Shown: positions 19,226 through 31,559, counted from the stretch's first letter. The stretch is DNA of 36,408 bases from Candidatus Methanovirga australis (GCA_031272765.1 JAISTD010000224.1:1-36408); one strand, 5' to 3'. Notes: generated by a model from the letters alone, not told the origin. A program made the numbers and translations.

Positions 19226-19417
19226 TTATTTTTGTAAACATCTGAAATGAATATACCAACGAATATCTTCACTCATACTTCTACCTTTACCAGCACAATA
19301 ACTTTTGAATTTATTCTTTAGTTCATCACTAATATGAACATTCACGACAGAAATTTTATCCATCATATCATCCTCCACATTAACACTCAAATCATTAAAA
19401 ACATCACATAAAAGCAT
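19226..19417 (-). CDS. Small RHH (CopG/Arc-like) protein
   Basis: MDKISVVNVHISDELKNKFKSYCAGKGRSMSEDIRWYIHF. Confidence 0.5.
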   Translation of the reverse strand: MLLCDVFNDLSVNVEDDMMDKISVVNVHISDELKNKFKSYCAGKGRSMSEDIRWYIHFRCLQK

Positions 19418-19686
19418 TTTTAGATTTAGATATTTCTTTATAAAAAGAATACAATTGTTACATAAACCAATGATATTTATTTATAACATTCATTAGTATA
19501 TAAATGTATCGACATAAAAATGATAAAACTAAAAAATACAGTTTTATCACTAATCTCTTAAATATGAAAGAAAGTATGCTAAATATTAAATAGCTATTGT
19601 CAAGACAACTTAATTTAGTAAGATTTTAAAAATGAATTTTCAGATAAATCATAGAAAATATTCATATTTAGATAGATTTTCATTGA

Positions 19687-20153
19687 GAGGCTGTTGCACA
19701 ATTATTTTTTTAATCCTGTTTAGAATAGTTAGATTTATATGTGAGTAAATATAATACTATAATATAAGAAACCGAAAATAGTTTTAGGTGTAAATTATGA
19801 CTACCAAAGAGTACAATAAAAATATAGAGTTTTTACTACCGATGAAACTAAATTATGCTGAACCATCGGATAATTGTCTTTTAGTGGAAAAAGTCATAGA
19901 CTCCATGAAAGGCACAAAAAGGTATAAAAAAGAGTTAAAAAAGTACAAAAAAGCTCATAAGTTTAAGCCTGGTCCATCTGCTTATAGTATGGAAATGATG
20001 TTAACTATAATAATGGTTGGTGTTGTTGATGGTATTTTCAGTTCGTAGGTTAGCCAAAGCTGTTAAAAGAGATGTTGCCTATATGTATTTATCTGGCTGT
20101 CAAATGCCAGACCACTCCACATATCAGTCGATTTAAAAAAGAACACAAAAACT
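19687..20153 (+). pseudogene. 5' portion of an IS1182-like element: left terminus GAGGCTGTTGCACAATTATT plus frameshifted transposase N-terminus
   Basis: ORF 19797-20048 (…KFKPGPSAYSMEMMLTIIMVGVVDGIFS) continues after a frameshift as RRLAKAVKRDVAYMYLSGCQMPDHST then HISRFKKEHKNY, the typical N-terminal domain of IS1182/IS5-type transposases; truncated at 20153. Confidence 0.75.
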
Positions 20154-21530
20154 ATAATCAGTAGTTCGTAAAGTGTTTTTGTATTTTGTGTTTTTTGTTT
20201 TTTATTCTTTTTTTATCAATTGTTTTTATTCTGTGCTTGTAATTGTTTTAGATTGTTGTGTATTTTAAGTTTGTTAGTTTGAAATTTCATGATTTTATGG
20301 CATTTTTTAGGAAATTTTTCATGGAGCTGTTAATTTTATAAAATTGTTATGCTGTTATTAAATCCTAATTTTTCTTCTGTTATTCTGTTGATCTGTTTTA
20401 ACATTGTTTTGAATGTCCATGTTACTGGTTGGCGACCACCTTGTCGTGGCATGCTGAGATATGTCCATTGGATGTAAATCCAAATATTAACTAACAGAAA
20501 ACTTAATCCCACATATAATAGTCTCAATACTGGATTTTTTGTGCTTGTGCGTATTCGTGCTTGGTTCATTAGTCGGTAGCTGGATTCTATTCCAAAACAT
20601 TTTCTATATTCTTTAAATGTATATTTTCACTGAAATATCCATATTATACACTGCATATGCAAAATATTCTACTCCATTTCGACCATATTTACCCTTAGAA
20701 TATTTAACCACTACATTAACTTGAAAAATAACTTCTTTTTCTTTTGAATACATAGTGTAGTTGGTAGAGTAGCTTCTCCTACCTTTGAAAAGTTTTCGTA
20801 TCCCTCCAGCAGATCCTCTCTTCACACAAGGCATAATATAAGGTATATTCTCTATCCTGAAGATAATCTATAAACTTCTACTGTGTAAAACTCCCTATCA
20901 AGGTAAAGCCCCTTAACTTTAAACCCATTATTCTGAATTTCACTTATTAAGAAGTCTACAGTTGTACTCTTAAACTATCTCCTTTTCTGATAGGTTTCGC
21001 GGCTAAAGTATAACGTTTATTCCTTAATATCATATATATGGAAGCATAAGCAAAAAATCGACCAGTTCCTTGCTTAGGTTTAGTTTTTATAGTGTCACCA
21101 TCATTTTTTTTCCTCACCATAATATGGGATGTTGACAAAATCAATAGCAAAAGTATTACTTTTTCTGTGTATGGTTTTACTCGCATGAATTTTCAATTGA
21201 TCATTCAAACTCTGTTGAAATTGATTTGAATCCAGGTTACGAAGCCTATATCTAATTGTTCCTTCCGAAGGAGCATCAATAGAAAGGTTACTGACCTGAT
21301 TAATACTAGTTTGAGATGCAGCAGCATTAAAAAGGTGATAAATAATAGTTTTATCACTATATATTGAATTAGGAGCTGAATTCAAATTTAACAAATCTTT
21401 AATCACATGTACCGAAAAGTTTAATACATCATTATTCAATAATACTTTATGTGGGTTGTTTTTTTTTGGCATAAACTTAAATATTACAACCCACAACATA
21501 TAATTTTCTACTTTGCGAACTACTGATTAT
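20154..21530 (-). mobile_element. Insertion sequence (ISH3-like) with 21-bp terminal inverted repeats and a decayed transposase
   Basis: TIR ATAATCAGTAGTTCGTAAAGT (20154-20174) and ACTTTGCGAACTACTGATTAT (21510-21530), 20/21 match; transposase in pieces (21101-21499, 20956-21186, 20613-20834, 20336-20569: …AIDFVNIPYYGEEKK / GRFFAYASIYMILRNKRYTLAAKPI / MNQARIRTSTKNPVLRLLYVG). Confidence 0.8.
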
Positions 21531-22029
21531 GTTTAATTTAGAATTTCGCACGGAATCTATTTTTTTCACATGAATTATATTATGTTTTTAATAGTATATT
21601 ATGTTCAGCATTTTGCTTTAGAAATCCAATGTTTTTTCTACTCTTTAAATAGCAAATTTATCCCCCGTTCCTAAAACTTATACTATATTCTAAACCCCCT
21701 TTTTTTTGTACAATAAATTTACCTGGTTTTACACTATATTATCATACATTGATTCATCTAAATGAGCCTAAATATTTCTTCGTTTATATTCACTTCCTTT
21801 TTTTTAAGGATTCTTCTGCATTCTCATGGTCTTATACCAAGAATTTTTGCCAAGGTTTACGATAATATATAATCTAAGCTTTTACAAATATAGTTTCACA
21901 TTTTTGATTGAATTATTCAACACCATAATACTCTTATTCTATAATTTTTCGAGCTCTATTCAAGAGTTAAATACTACTTCATTTTCCAATATTTTGTCTA
22001 TATTCATCTTTCTCATCATCAGTTAAATA

Positions 22030-22130
22030 TTCGAAGGTCCTCCCAAGTATTTATAATGTTTGGGATTCATAACCCTTCTAATCCTTTCTTCTATTATACT
22101 ATATCCACCCACCTGGTGACCTGTAGGTTC
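22030..22130 (-). pseudogene. Coding remnant of unknown family
   Basis: Minus translation EPTGHQVGGYSIIEERIRRVMNPKHYKYLGGPS then frameshift; protein-like but broken. Confidence 0.3.
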
Positions 22131-22398
22131 ACTTATAATTTAAAAATTCAGAAAGCCATCAGGCGATTTTTCACCATATTTTTAACAGCTTTTTATGAAA
22201 GTTTAGCTTTTGAAACATATTTGCAATCTTTCTTCTTGGTTTTTATAAAGAACATTTAACTCTATCATCCAATAGATGATTTTCAATTTTCTTTTGAATC
22301 ATATTAACCGTAAATAACCATCCATATACTAAATAAGTATATAAAAATCATTACTCATAAAATTTTCGTCAAGGACTATAATATGAAAAAATAAAATA

Positions 22399-22638
22399 TG
22401 GAGAAAATTGCAATAGAATTTTGTGTATTTAAACAAAGAAATATTGGAACAAGGGAGAAAATTGCAAAAAAAGTAGGAATCAAAGAAAATGATGCATTAC
22501 ATACATCTTGTGCAATATTTAGTAATTGTTCTTATTTTTTAACAGCAGATTATAAACTAACTATAAAAATTTAGATAATAGAATAATCAATCCAATTGAA
22601 TTTATTAAAGTAATGGATGGAGAAATATGGAAATTATA
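22399..22638 (+). pseudogene. C-terminal remnant of a PIN-domain (VapC-like) toxin
   Basis: KIAKKVGIKENDALHTSCAIFSNCSYFLTADYKLT… frameshift …NLDNRIINPIEFIKVMDGEIWKL. Confidence 0.65.
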
Positions 22639-22749
22639 ATAAGAAATGAAGCTATTGAGATTTTAGTTAAGAAATTAGGATTAGTTGATACTGAAAGATT
22701 CATTGATTCAATAAAGAAAATTAATTATTATTTTCTAAAACAAACATAG
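22627..22749 (+). pseudogene. Truncated antitoxin-like ORF (40 aa)
   Basis: MEIIIRNEAIEILVKKLGLVDTERFIDSIKKI… directly overlapping the PIN remnant end; runs into the gatA 3' end. Confidence 0.45.
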
Positions 22750-24091
22750 TTTCAAGGATTTTATAATCATCTTGATGTTTAGATTGAATTTGCAATCCAA
22801 CAGGGATCCCATTAGATTCTCCTGCCTTAATACTTCCTGCAGGTATCCCAGTTAAATTAGCAATAACAGTTAAAATATCATAAGCATACATTTCCATTGG
22901 ATCTAACTTATCTCCTATTTTGTGTGGTAGTTTAGGAACAGTTGGACCAGTAATTAAGTCAACATCACTCAATAATTTATTTATTTCATTTCTAATAAGT
23001 GATCTTGCTTGTAATGCTTTTTTATAATATTTTTCACTGAATTCCTGCTGTGAAATATAAGAACCTAAGCCAATTCTTCTTAGAACTTCTTCTCCACAAA
23101 CATCCTCAATTTTATGACCATACTTTCTTCCATCATATTTTCTTGTGGCTGAAAAGAACTCAACATAATTGATTAAATAATATGTTGGAAGAGCTAAATC
23201 AATGTAGTTAAAGTCTAATTCAACAATTTCAGCTCCAAGATCCTCAATTTTAGAAATAGAATTATTAACTACCTTATTAACCTTTTCATCACTAACCTCA
23301 TGGAATTGTTTTATTGTAGCTATTTTTTTTCCTTTTAAATCCGCAGTATCTTTAGCATCTAAAAAATTAGGAGTATTCCATTTTAGACTTGTACAATCAT
23401 AAGGATCATTAGCTATTAAATTATTTAGTGCAATAGCTATTCCATAGCTATCATTTGCTAATGGACCAATTTGATCCAAACTCATTGATAAATCTAAGAG
23501 TCCTTGTCTTGAAACTCCACCATAACTTGGTTTAAATCCTATAACTCCACAATGAGAAGCAGGATTCCTAATTGAACCACCCGTATCTGATCCAATAGCT
23601 ATATCACACATTTCACCAGCTATAGCAGCAGCACTTCCTCCACTTGAACCACCAGGTATTCTTCCAGGTGCAGAAGGGTTCTCAGTTACCCCATAATATG
23701 AACTCTCAGTTGAACTTCCTGCTGCAAATTCATCCAAGTTTGTCATTCCAATTATTATTCCATCTTCTTGTTTAATTTTTTTTATTACTGTTGCATCATA
23801 ACTACCAATATAATTTTCCAATGTTTTTGATGCTGCAGATATTGTAAAGTCCTCTACATTAATATTTGCTTTTATACCAAAAACTAAACCTGCTAAACTA
23901 CCAGTTTTTTCTTTATTTTTAATTTTATTACTAATTTCTTTGGACTTCTCAAGAGCATAGTCAGTATTAATTTCTAAGAATGCATTTATAGATTTGTTAC
24001 TTTTGTTAATATTATTAATGAAGTTTTCTACATTATTCTCTACTGTCATTTCTTGATTTTTAATTAGTTCTCTTTTCTCCAAAATATTCAT
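22721..24091 (-). CDS. gatA: Aspartyl/glutamyl-tRNA amidotransferase subunit A
   Basis: amidase signature GGSSGGSAAAIAGEMCDIAIGSDTGGSIRNPASHCGVIGFKPSYG. Confidence 0.95.
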   Translation of the reverse strand: MNILEKRELIKNQEMTVENNVENFINNINKSNKSINAFLEINTDYALEKSKEISNKIKNKEKTGSLAGLVFGIKANINVEDFTISAASKTLENYIGSYDATVIKKIKQEDGIIIGMTNLDEFAAGSSTESSYYGVTENPSAPGRIPGGSSGGSAAAIAGEMCDIAIGSDTGGSIRNPASHCGVIGFKPSYGGVSRQGLLDLSMSLDQIGPLANDSYGIAIALNNLIANDPYDCTSLKWNTPNFLDAKDTADLKGKKIATIKQFHEVSDEKVNKVVNNSISKIEDLGAEIVELDFNYIDLALPTYYLINYVEFFSATRKYDGRKYGHKIEDVCGEEVLRRIGLGSYISQQEFSEKYYKKALQARSLIRNEINKLLSDVDLITGPTVPKLPHKIGDKLDPMEMYAYDILTVIANLTGIPAGSIKAGESNGIPVGLQIQSKHQDDYKILETMFVLENNN

Positions 24092-24247
24092 TGAAAAAAC
24101 CATCCGTTAATAAAATAATTTGTTAATAAAAATATAAGTTTAAATAGTTGTAATATCAGTATATTGTCTAATTTAGTCAAAATATATCTCTAATTCAACT
24201 ATATATTACATCATATATTCTAATTTAAGCACATCTTTAATTTAAAC

Positions 24248-24697
24248 TCAATAAAATTGTGCTTTAATCTCTTCAGCAGTGATCAGTCTATCACAATAGT
24301 AACATCGAAGAAGCACAGGTGTTTCCTTTACAAATTTAAACTTTGGTTTAATAGGTTCGTTAGTGTTTGTAACACATTTTTGATTTGTGCATTTAATTAT
24401 AGAGTTTAATTCATTTCTAAATTTGATTTTTTCTTTAGTAACTATCTCATAGTTCCGTATAATATTAATAGTAGCATTCGGAGCTATTAATGCAACTTGA
24501 TCAAGTTCAGTTGGCTTAAGTTCTCTACTTTCAATTTTTACAATATCTTTAAATTCAATAGCATCTGACGGAACATTCATAGCTATTGTTAAGCTTGTAT
24601 TCTTTTTTGGAAGCCCTAAAACATTTAAAACATGCAATGATTTATTAGCAGTTATATGATCAATAACTGTGCCATTTTCAATCTGTTTAACCTTCAT
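24248..24697 (-). CDS. pyrI: Aspartate carbamoyltransferase regulatory subunit
   Basis: MKVKQIENGTVIDHITANKSLHVLNVLG…CTNQKCVTNTNEPIKPKF…LRCYYCDR zinc cysteines; start set at MKVKQ. Confidence 0.95.
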   Translation of the reverse strand: MKVKQIENGTVIDHITANKSLHVLNVLGLPKKNTSLTIAMNVPSDAIEFKDIVKIESRELKPTELDQVALIAPNATINIIRNYEIVTKEKIKFRNELNSIIKCTNQKCVTNTNEPIKPKFKFVKETPVLLRCYYCDRLITAEEIKAQFY

Positions 24698-24842
24698 TTC
24701 ACGATTTTTTTTCATCGAACACTTCCAAACAAATATTATAATAGACAATACAACAAATTATAACACAATAATAAGATTTAGGATAATAAATCATATAATA
24801 ATAATGTTATATTAATTAGAGAAGTTAAAAATTATTAATTCT

Positions 24843-26090
24843 CTAATCAAAGAATAATTCAACGAATTTAGCATAAACTGGTCTTGTAATGAAAATACCA
24901 ACTAAAACACCAAGTATTGTTGTAAATGCAAACCCAGCTAAAACACCAATACCACTTGCACCTCTTGAAAATCCTACATATACCAATGGTAACATTGCTG
25001 CAATTAATGTTCCAGCTGATGCAAAAATGATAAATAATGCATTTTTAACATTTGTTCTTGTTCTTGCTTTTCTTCGTCTTTCGGCTTTTTTGCTTTTAGT
25101 AGAATCATCGTGATGAAGAACTTCATCAGTGATGATGATCTGGTCATCCACACCTGTTCCTATTGATGCAATAAGACCCACAATAGCTGCAAGGTCTATG
25201 TTCCATTTAATTGCTGATGCTATTCCCATAACTATTAAAACCTCAGATATACTTGTAATTACTATAGGGATAGCAAGGAAAGGTTTTCTATATCTAATAA
25301 AAATCACTGCAGATATTGCTAAAATAGCTAACAGTCCTGCAAAAATAGCTCCACTAAAGAACTTATCTCCTAATTCTGGAGAAATAGTACTTGAACCTAT
25401 AACTTTAACTTTCACAGGCATTGAACCAGATTTAAGAACTGTAAAAAGTTCTTTTGCCTTAGCTTCAGCTTCAGCAGGACTATTAGCTGTTCCTTGTACT
25501 TGAACTGTTTTAGCTGCTTCCCCATTTGCTAACTCTTCACTAAGTTCAGGAGCATTTTGATCAGTTAAATTACCATCTAAGTACATATAAACCTTAGAAC
25601 CTGCCTTACCTTTCACATTAGCAGCAAATTTTTTAGAACCTTCTGTGGTAACAGTGAAAGGTACATTCCAACTGTTACCTTGTGCTTTATAATCGTCAAC
25701 CTTTTCAATATCAGTTCCAGACAAAACTGTCACATTATCAACTTTTGCTTCAAAAACACCAGGATTACCAACTAATTTCTCTATTTCTGCTGCTGTCACA
25801 CCAGCCATTTCAATGATAACCAATTGGTCTCCACTTGATCTAACTTTAACATCTTTTACTCCAAATGTATTTAAACGTTTGTCTATAACATTTGTAACAA
25901 TGCCCATCGTATCTTTATCTACAGGATGTTCTAATTGTAGTTGGACTAAAGAACCTCCCTTCAAGTCAAGACCTTGAGATATTCCATGGAAGGAAATTAA
26001 TAGAATACTTCCTAAAACCAAAATTATCATTAATATTGTTTGTTTATCTTTAAGGAATTCAGATAAGTTTCGAGATCTTTTAGATTTCAT
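24843..26090 (-). CDS. secD: Protein translocase subunit SecD
   Basis: [18 protein letters not shown]…[17 protein letters not shown]…[19 protein letters not shown]. Confidence 0.95.
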   Translation of the reverse strand: MKSKRSRNLSEFLKDKQTILMIILVLGSILLISFHGISQGLDLKGGSLVQLQLEHPVDKDTMGIVTNVIDKRLNTFGVKDVKVRSSGDQLVIIEMAGVTAAEIEKLVGNPGVFEAKVDNVTVLSGTDIEKVDDYKAQGNSWNVPFTVTTEGSKKFAANVKGKAGSKVYMYLDGNLTDQNAPELSEELANGEAAKTVQVQGTANSPAEAEAKAKELFTVLKSGSMPVKVKVIGSSTISPELGDKFFSGAIFAGLLAILAISAVIFIRYRKPFLAIPIVITSISEVLIVMGIASAIKWNIDLAAIVGLIASIGTGVDDQIIITDEVLHHDDSTKSKKAERRRKARTRTNVKNALFIIFASAGTLIAAMLPLVYVGFSRGASGIGVLAGFAFTTILGVLVGIFITRPVYAKFVELFFD

Positions 26091-26935
26091 ACATTATCAA
26101 CTCCTTTGTCTCCTAAGTACCATCTTATAATTCCAAGGTTCATTAACCATGTAGCTATTATATCTCCAAGTAAACCAAATATTAAAACTATTGCAATATT
26201 ACTTAAAGTACTTGCTTCAGGTATGTAAATAATAGTGACCATATATAAAACTGCCATTGCAACAATAGCTGCAATAGACATTGTAAGGCCAGTTTTCATA
26301 GCATTTAAAGCTCTTTGAGAAACTGTGCCATCTTTTCTTTTTAAAAGTCTTGTTGTAAGTAAAATATCACTATCTACACTATAACCAATTAACATCAATA
26401 TTGCTCCAACAGACGCAATTGATAAATTTATATGGAATATTGACATTCCTCCAACAGCCACTACAATATCACTAACAGCAGCTAAAATAATCGCAATGGA
26501 AGGAACAAATTCTCTAAATATTATAAAAACAGTTATTGACATAAATATAAATGCAAAAGCTATTGCCCAGTAAATCTGCACCATTGCCTCAGCACTTAAA
26601 ACAGGTCCAATTGCATTGTATGAAATTATTTTACCTGTATCACCAAGTGCATCAATAAAATGGGTTTCATTTATCTCAGTTCCTATTTCAATACTTGTTT
26701 TTGAACCAGTTCTACTTAAAACTTCAACATCAGTACCATTTAATTTAGTTGATAGTAGATTTTTCAATTCTGGAGAAGATATATCCTTATTTAATTCTAA
26801 ATTAGCGATTGATCCACCCTTTAATTCAATTCCTTCTTCAAGACCATTTGCAAGTACAACTCCAAGCATTATCACCGTGACAATAACAGGTATGGCAATT
26901 AATAGCTTATAATTCTTCATCATTTTCTCAATCAT
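26087..26935 (-). CDS. secF: Protein translocase subunit SecF
   Basis: [18 protein letters not shown]…[27 protein letters not shown]; 4-bp overlap with secD. Confidence 0.95.
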   Translation of the reverse strand: MIEKMMKNYKLLIAIPVIVTVIMLGVVLANGLEEGIELKGGSIANLELNKDISSPELKNLLSTKLNGTDVEVLSRTGSKTSIEIGTEINETHFIDALGDTGKIISYNAIGPVLSAEAMVQIYWAIAFAFIFMSITVFIIFREFVPSIAIILAAVSDIVVAVGGMSIFHINLSIASVGAILMLIGYSVDSDILLTTRLLKRKDGTVSQRALNAMKTGLTMSIAAIVAMAVLYMVTIIYIPEASTLSNIAIVLIFGLLGDIIATWLMNLGIIRWYLGDKGVDNV

Positions 26936-27478
26936 TAAACTACACCTAAATATTTCATATTTTTAATTTTTATATGCTTAAATTTTTATATACTTAATAA
27001 ACATTATTAAACTTTTGTCTATTATTAATTAAGTAACATTTTAAATTATTATTACTATTATTTTAAATATTATTATTAAAATTTAAATTATTATTAAAAT
27101 CCATTTTTAGAAATTTATATTTAAATTAAATTTTTAGAATTAAGAAATTAATTAAAAAATTAAATTCATTTATCAAATTCAGTTTAATATTAGTTAGATT
27201 AATTATTTAATTTGATAATTTAAACATGATTTTATATATTCAAAATAATTTCATGAAATAATTTAGAATTATAATAATAATCTATATAATTATTAAATTT
27301 ATATCATATATAAGTTTAATTTTAGTTATTTATAAATTTTTATTAGCAAAAATTTTTTTTATTAACAAAAATGAAATTTAGTAAACAAATGAAAAATAAT
27401 TACAATAAAAAAAAACAATGCAAAATTAGAATAATATAAGCTTTTTAAGATAAGAAGTCAACTATTAAAATGATATAA

Positions 27479-28567
27479 TTAAAGTTCATACTTCTTTTTT
27501 AAATTTAATAAAACAATCTCACTGTGGGTTCCTAATCTTAATGGGGGGCTCCCTGTTCCAACGCCATCGCTAACAGATAAATAGCTATTTCCACTTTTAA
27601 AAATTCCTCTTATATATGGAAACATTCTTTTAAAAATTAAATTTATTGGATAAAATTGCCCCCCGTGTGTATGACCTGAAAGCTGAATATCAAAACCAAT
27701 TGAACTAAAATATTCCCAATTGACTGGAACATGGTAAACTAAAATATTTACCTGTTTTGGATTAATTACTTCTTCTATTTTTTTAATTGTCTCTAATTGT
27801 TCATCTTGATTTCCAAAAGAATAAGCTAATCCAAAGATATTTAATCCTTTAAATTCAAGTTTTTCATTTATAATGCTTGTAATACCTGCATTTTCAGTTG
27901 CTTTTAAAAGTTCATCCATTTCCCTATAATAATCATGATTTCCAAATACAAAGAATATTGGTATATTAGAATTCTTTAAAGTAATAAACATATCTTCTTT
28001 AATTGGTGAGTATCCATCAGCCAAATCTCCTGAGATTATTATTATATCTGCAGTTATAGAGTTAAGTTTATTAACCAAATCTTTCAACATTTTCTTATTT
28101 CTTATTGAACCTATATGTAAATCTGAGATATGTATAATTCTAAGTTCTTCACCTAAGTTAACAATCTCAAGGTTATGCTCATTTATGACAATTCTATGAG
28201 CATTAATATACCCATAAATTCCAATTGAAACAACAACTAAATATAATCCAACGATTATATTTTTTGGAAGAGAAATAGCTATTTCAACAATATAAATTCC
28301 AAAGGTCAGTATTCCACACATTAATACGAACCATTTAAGTATTTCAGATAATGTGATTGAAAATCTTGTAATTGGATTTGAATAGGAATACTCAACTGTA
28401 AAAGACATTAAATCAATGAAGACAATAGCTATTGTAAGAGCAATAACATTAACCTCTTCCACAAAAATAAGACTCATAAAATATATAAGAAAATAAAGAT
28501 AAAAACCATAAAATAATGATTTTACAGGACCCATCATCAAAAATCTCATGTTTAACTTCATAATCAA
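27479..28567 (-). CDS. Membrane-anchored calcineurin-like metallophosphoesterase
   Basis: IIHISDLHIGSI…IIISGDLADG…FFVFGNHDYY…QLSGHTHGGQFYP. Confidence 0.93.
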   Translation of the reverse strand: MIMKLNMRFLMMGPVKSLFYGFYLYFLIYFMSLIFVEEVNVIALTIAIVFIDLMSFTVEYSYSNPITRFSITLSEILKWFVLMCGILTFGIYIVEIAISLPKNIIVGLYLVVVSIGIYGYINAHRIVINEHNLEIVNLGEELRIIHISDLHIGSIRNKKMLKDLVNKLNSITADIIIISGDLADGYSPIKEDMFITLKNSNIPIFFVFGNHDYYREMDELLKATENAGITSIINEKLEFKGLNIFGLAYSFGNQDEQLETIKKIEEVINPKQVNILVYHVPVNWEYFSSIGFDIQLSGHTHGGQFYPINLIFKRMFPYIRGIFKSGNSYLSVSDGVGTGSPPLRLGTHSEIVLLNLKKKYEL

Positions 28568-28603
28568 TCACAAAAACATTATAAACTATTAATTTTAGTA
28601 AGA

Positions 28604-29524
28604 TTATGAATCAGGGATTATTGAGCTTTCACTTAACAAACTCACCCAAATATAGTCATACATATGAGATTTTCTAATATCTGCAATATCTTTAAGTAAT
28701 TTATCCTCAATTAAAACATTTTCAACATCCTCATGATATTTATCATAATTAAGTTTTATTCTAACACCACTTAATTGGCTTGTTACAGGAGTTGGAGAAT
28801 TAACATATTTAATAGCTTCAACCTGATTTTCAATTGCATTTTTAACAAAAATAGATGGAGCTATTGGAGGATCAGAAATCATTTCCTTTCTTTTCTCATC
28901 TAAAATCTCTTCAACTGTTTTAACTAACTCTCTTAAAGCTCTGATGTTTTCTCCTCTTTTTAATCTTCTTGGAATTCTACCTAAACCAGGAACATATCTA
29001 TCAACACCGTTCAAATCTTTCACATCAATATCAGGAGCACCAGTAACAATAACAGGAATATCAATATTGTTATATAAGAAAAATTTATCTATTATACATT
29101 GTTTAAAGCTGCCTAAAGCAAAAACAGCCACATCATGTTCTTCAATTAAAGCTATTTCCTTTTGAGTTATTCCAGCTATTCCCTTCCCAGCCCCTCTTGC
29201 CAAACCAATCATATTATCCTTAGCACCAAAACGGCGAAGATATTCTGAAATATCACAAGCTGCATGAGGAAGATGATGCCTTGCAAGAGTTGGTGAGACA
29301 ATAGCTATTTCAGTTCCAGCCATAGGTGCAACAGAAACTTCTCCTAAAAGTTCTTTAGCCTTTTCTTTAATTCTATCAACATCTTCAATAGGAATAGCCA
29401 TATTTAAAACTAAATCCATCTGTATAATGTTTTCTTGAAGTATGAATCCACCCAAATCATCGATAAGTTCTTTCATTTCCTCACTTTTATGAATTCCACC
29501 AGAATATGTTAAAGTTTCATACAT
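28604..29524 (-). CDS. Methanogenesis marker protein 7
   Basis: [27 protein letters not shown]…[51 protein letters not shown]; start set internal to the ORF. Confidence 0.9.
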   Translation of the reverse strand: MYETLTYSGGIHKSEEMKELIDDLGGFILQENIIQMDLVLNMAIPIEDVDRIKEKAKELLGEVSVAPMAGTEIAIVSPTLARHHLPHAACDISEYLRRFGAKDNMIGLARGAGKGIAGITQKEIALIEEHDVAVFALGSFKQCIIDKFFLYNNIDIPVIVTGAPDIDVKDLNGVDRYVPGLGRIPRRLKRGENIRALRELVKTVEEILDEKRKEMISDPPIAPSIFVKNAIENQVEAIKYVNSPTPVTSQLSGVRIKLNYDKYHEDVENVLIEDKLLKDIADIRKSHMYDYIWVSLLSESSIIPDS

Positions 29525-29995
29525 TAACCAAATAACTCCTTTAAAATCCTTTTTATAGACTTTTAACTTTTTATAGTCTTTTAAATCATTATAAACTTTA
29601 AATATTTTTAATAATATTTTATCATAAGGTATTTTGTTTATTGAAAGCAGAATTGTACAAGTTATTAGAAATATATTATTCAAAGTATTGGTTATTTTTG
29701 TAACCAATCATATATATACTATTGGCTATTTTCAAATTCAAATATTTATATTGTGAATTGTACATATTCTTTTTTTTATATTAAAAAAAATCATTGCATA
29801 ATAAAGAATATCTATAACTGATAATATAAATTTAAGAAAATTATATAAAAGAAATTATATAAATTTAAGAAAATTCATTTTTAATAATAACATTATCACT
29901 TACTATGAATTTAATAATTAATTTTATAAAAAATGTGCCATAAACTATAATAACAAACATAGAATATAATGATTTATAGCTATTTGTGTGATTTT

Positions 29996-30820
29996 ATGAA
30001 GAGGTTTGCATTAAAAATTGCATATATTGGATCTAATTTTTATGGATTCCAAAGACAACCAAATCATAGGACTGTTGAAGGAGAAATCATAGATGCTTTA
30101 ACTGATTTAAAATTAATAACTAATGCAACGAATTCTAAATTTTCCATTGCTGGGAGGACAGATAAAGGTGTTCATAGTTTAGGGAATGTTATAGCATTTA
30201 ATTCAGGAAAAGAACCAATACTAAATCAAATAAACGATTTTTTAAGTGATGAAGTCCAATTAATAGCTAAAACCTCTGTTCATTTTGGATTTAAACCCAG
30301 ATATGCGATAATGAGACATTACAGATATTTTTTAGAGAATTTTTATGATGATGAATTAGATATTTCATTGATGAGAAGGTTAGCTAAACTTTTTGAAGGA
30401 GTCCATGATTTTGCAAATTTCACAAAGAGAAATCAAAGAGTGTCTATTCGTAAAATTGATAAGATAAATATTAATCAGATTGATGGTGACAACGGAACTT
30501 ACCAGATTTATATTGATGTCTTTGGTGAGAGCTTTCTTTGGAATATGGTTAGGAAAATGATGGCTGTGTTCTGTAATGTAGGGAAAGGTAAGTTAAATAT
30601 AGAAGATGTAACCGATTATTTTAATCCTTCTTTTAAAGCTAATATTAAAGCATTACCTTCAAGAAATTTGATTTTGGTTGATGTTCATTATAAAAATATT
30701 ATATTTCAGTATGATGATTATGCAATGGAAAGATTTCAAAGAGTTTTAAAAAGAAAGATGTTTGAATATGAGAAAAACTACTCTTCAACTAAGAATATCT
30801 TATTCAGCCTTCCTGATTAA
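29996..30820 (+). CDS. truA: tRNA pseudouridine(38-40) synthase TruA
   Basis: MKRFALKIAYIGSNFYGFQRQPNHRTVEGEI…SIAGRTDKGVHSLGNVIAF…ESFLWNMVRKMMA. Confidence 0.95.
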   Translation: MKRFALKIAYIGSNFYGFQRQPNHRTVEGEIIDALTDLKLITNATNSKFSIAGRTDKGVHSLGNVIAFNSGKEPILNQINDFLSDEVQLIAKTSVHFGFKPRYAIMRHYRYFLENFYDDELDISLMRRLAKLFEGVHDFANFTKRNQRVSIRKIDKININQIDGDNGTYQIYIDVFGESFLWNMVRKMMAVFCNVGKGKLNIEDVTDYFNPSFKANIKALPSRNLILVDVHYKNIIFQYDDYAMERFQRVLKRKMFEYEKNYSSTKNILFSLPD

Positions 30821-31559
30821 ATAATGAAGATTACTATTCATATTAAAATTTTTTACCTTAGATATTCATCAATATCATCCACTGATCTCATTATCCACAT
30901 ATTTTTGCAAGAGTATTAATATCTCCTGTAACACATTTTCCAGTTTTTTCTTTGGATCTTATTTATCTAATTTTTCACTAAGTTCTTTATAATTAAAAGG
31001 TATTTCTTTTATTTTTAATTCTATTCTACCATCTTCTTTAGTTTGCTATTTTATTATTTTTGAGGATGGATGAGGTTAATGTTTTTTTTGATTTTTTAAT
31101 ACTTTTTCTGTATCTGTCTAAAATTATGGTGATAGATCTATAATGTAAAAATATTTTGACTTATTGAATACTATACTTTTCATTGATTTTGGGGTTTCTT
31201 ATCAACTCTTAATTAAAATATTTTTTAGTGCATAACAATTGTTATCACCAATATTTTTGGCAGAGTCCTTAAATAAAATGGTTTTTATGATAAATCAACA
31301 GTTATAGATAATTTTTTATTATTCAGTACATTATCTTATTTTTTACTTTTTTTTTAATTTTAATAACCTTTACAAGTTTCTAATTGTTTAATTTTTAGGC
31401 ACTGTACCTTTTATGTGCTGATGTTTTTATGATATGAGAAAGTTAGTATCTCTTTTAAAGTCCACATATTTGTATGTTAACCCTGTTGACATCATAGAAC
31501 TTAGTTTATCATATTTTTTCAAAAACATTATCTCTTAATCTTTTTTAAATTAAGTTTCT

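Noticed and set aside
20144-21540. Target-site duplication for the ISH3-like element
   Set aside because: Flanks AAAACT and GTTTAA are not direct repeats; no duplication could be identified, perhaps due to later deletion.
21826-22259. Plus ORFs 21826-22026 and 22056-22259
   Set aside because: Phe/Ile/Ser-rich composition; opposite strand of the same region carries a more protein-like but broken frame.
24889-25503. Plus-strand ORFs antisense to secD
   Set aside because: secD is strongly supported on the minus strand; shadow ORFs.
27036-27110. ATT/TTA tandem runs in the secF-metallophosphoesterase spacer as a specific repeat
   Set aside because: Consistent with simple low-complexity AT sequence; no conserved unit.
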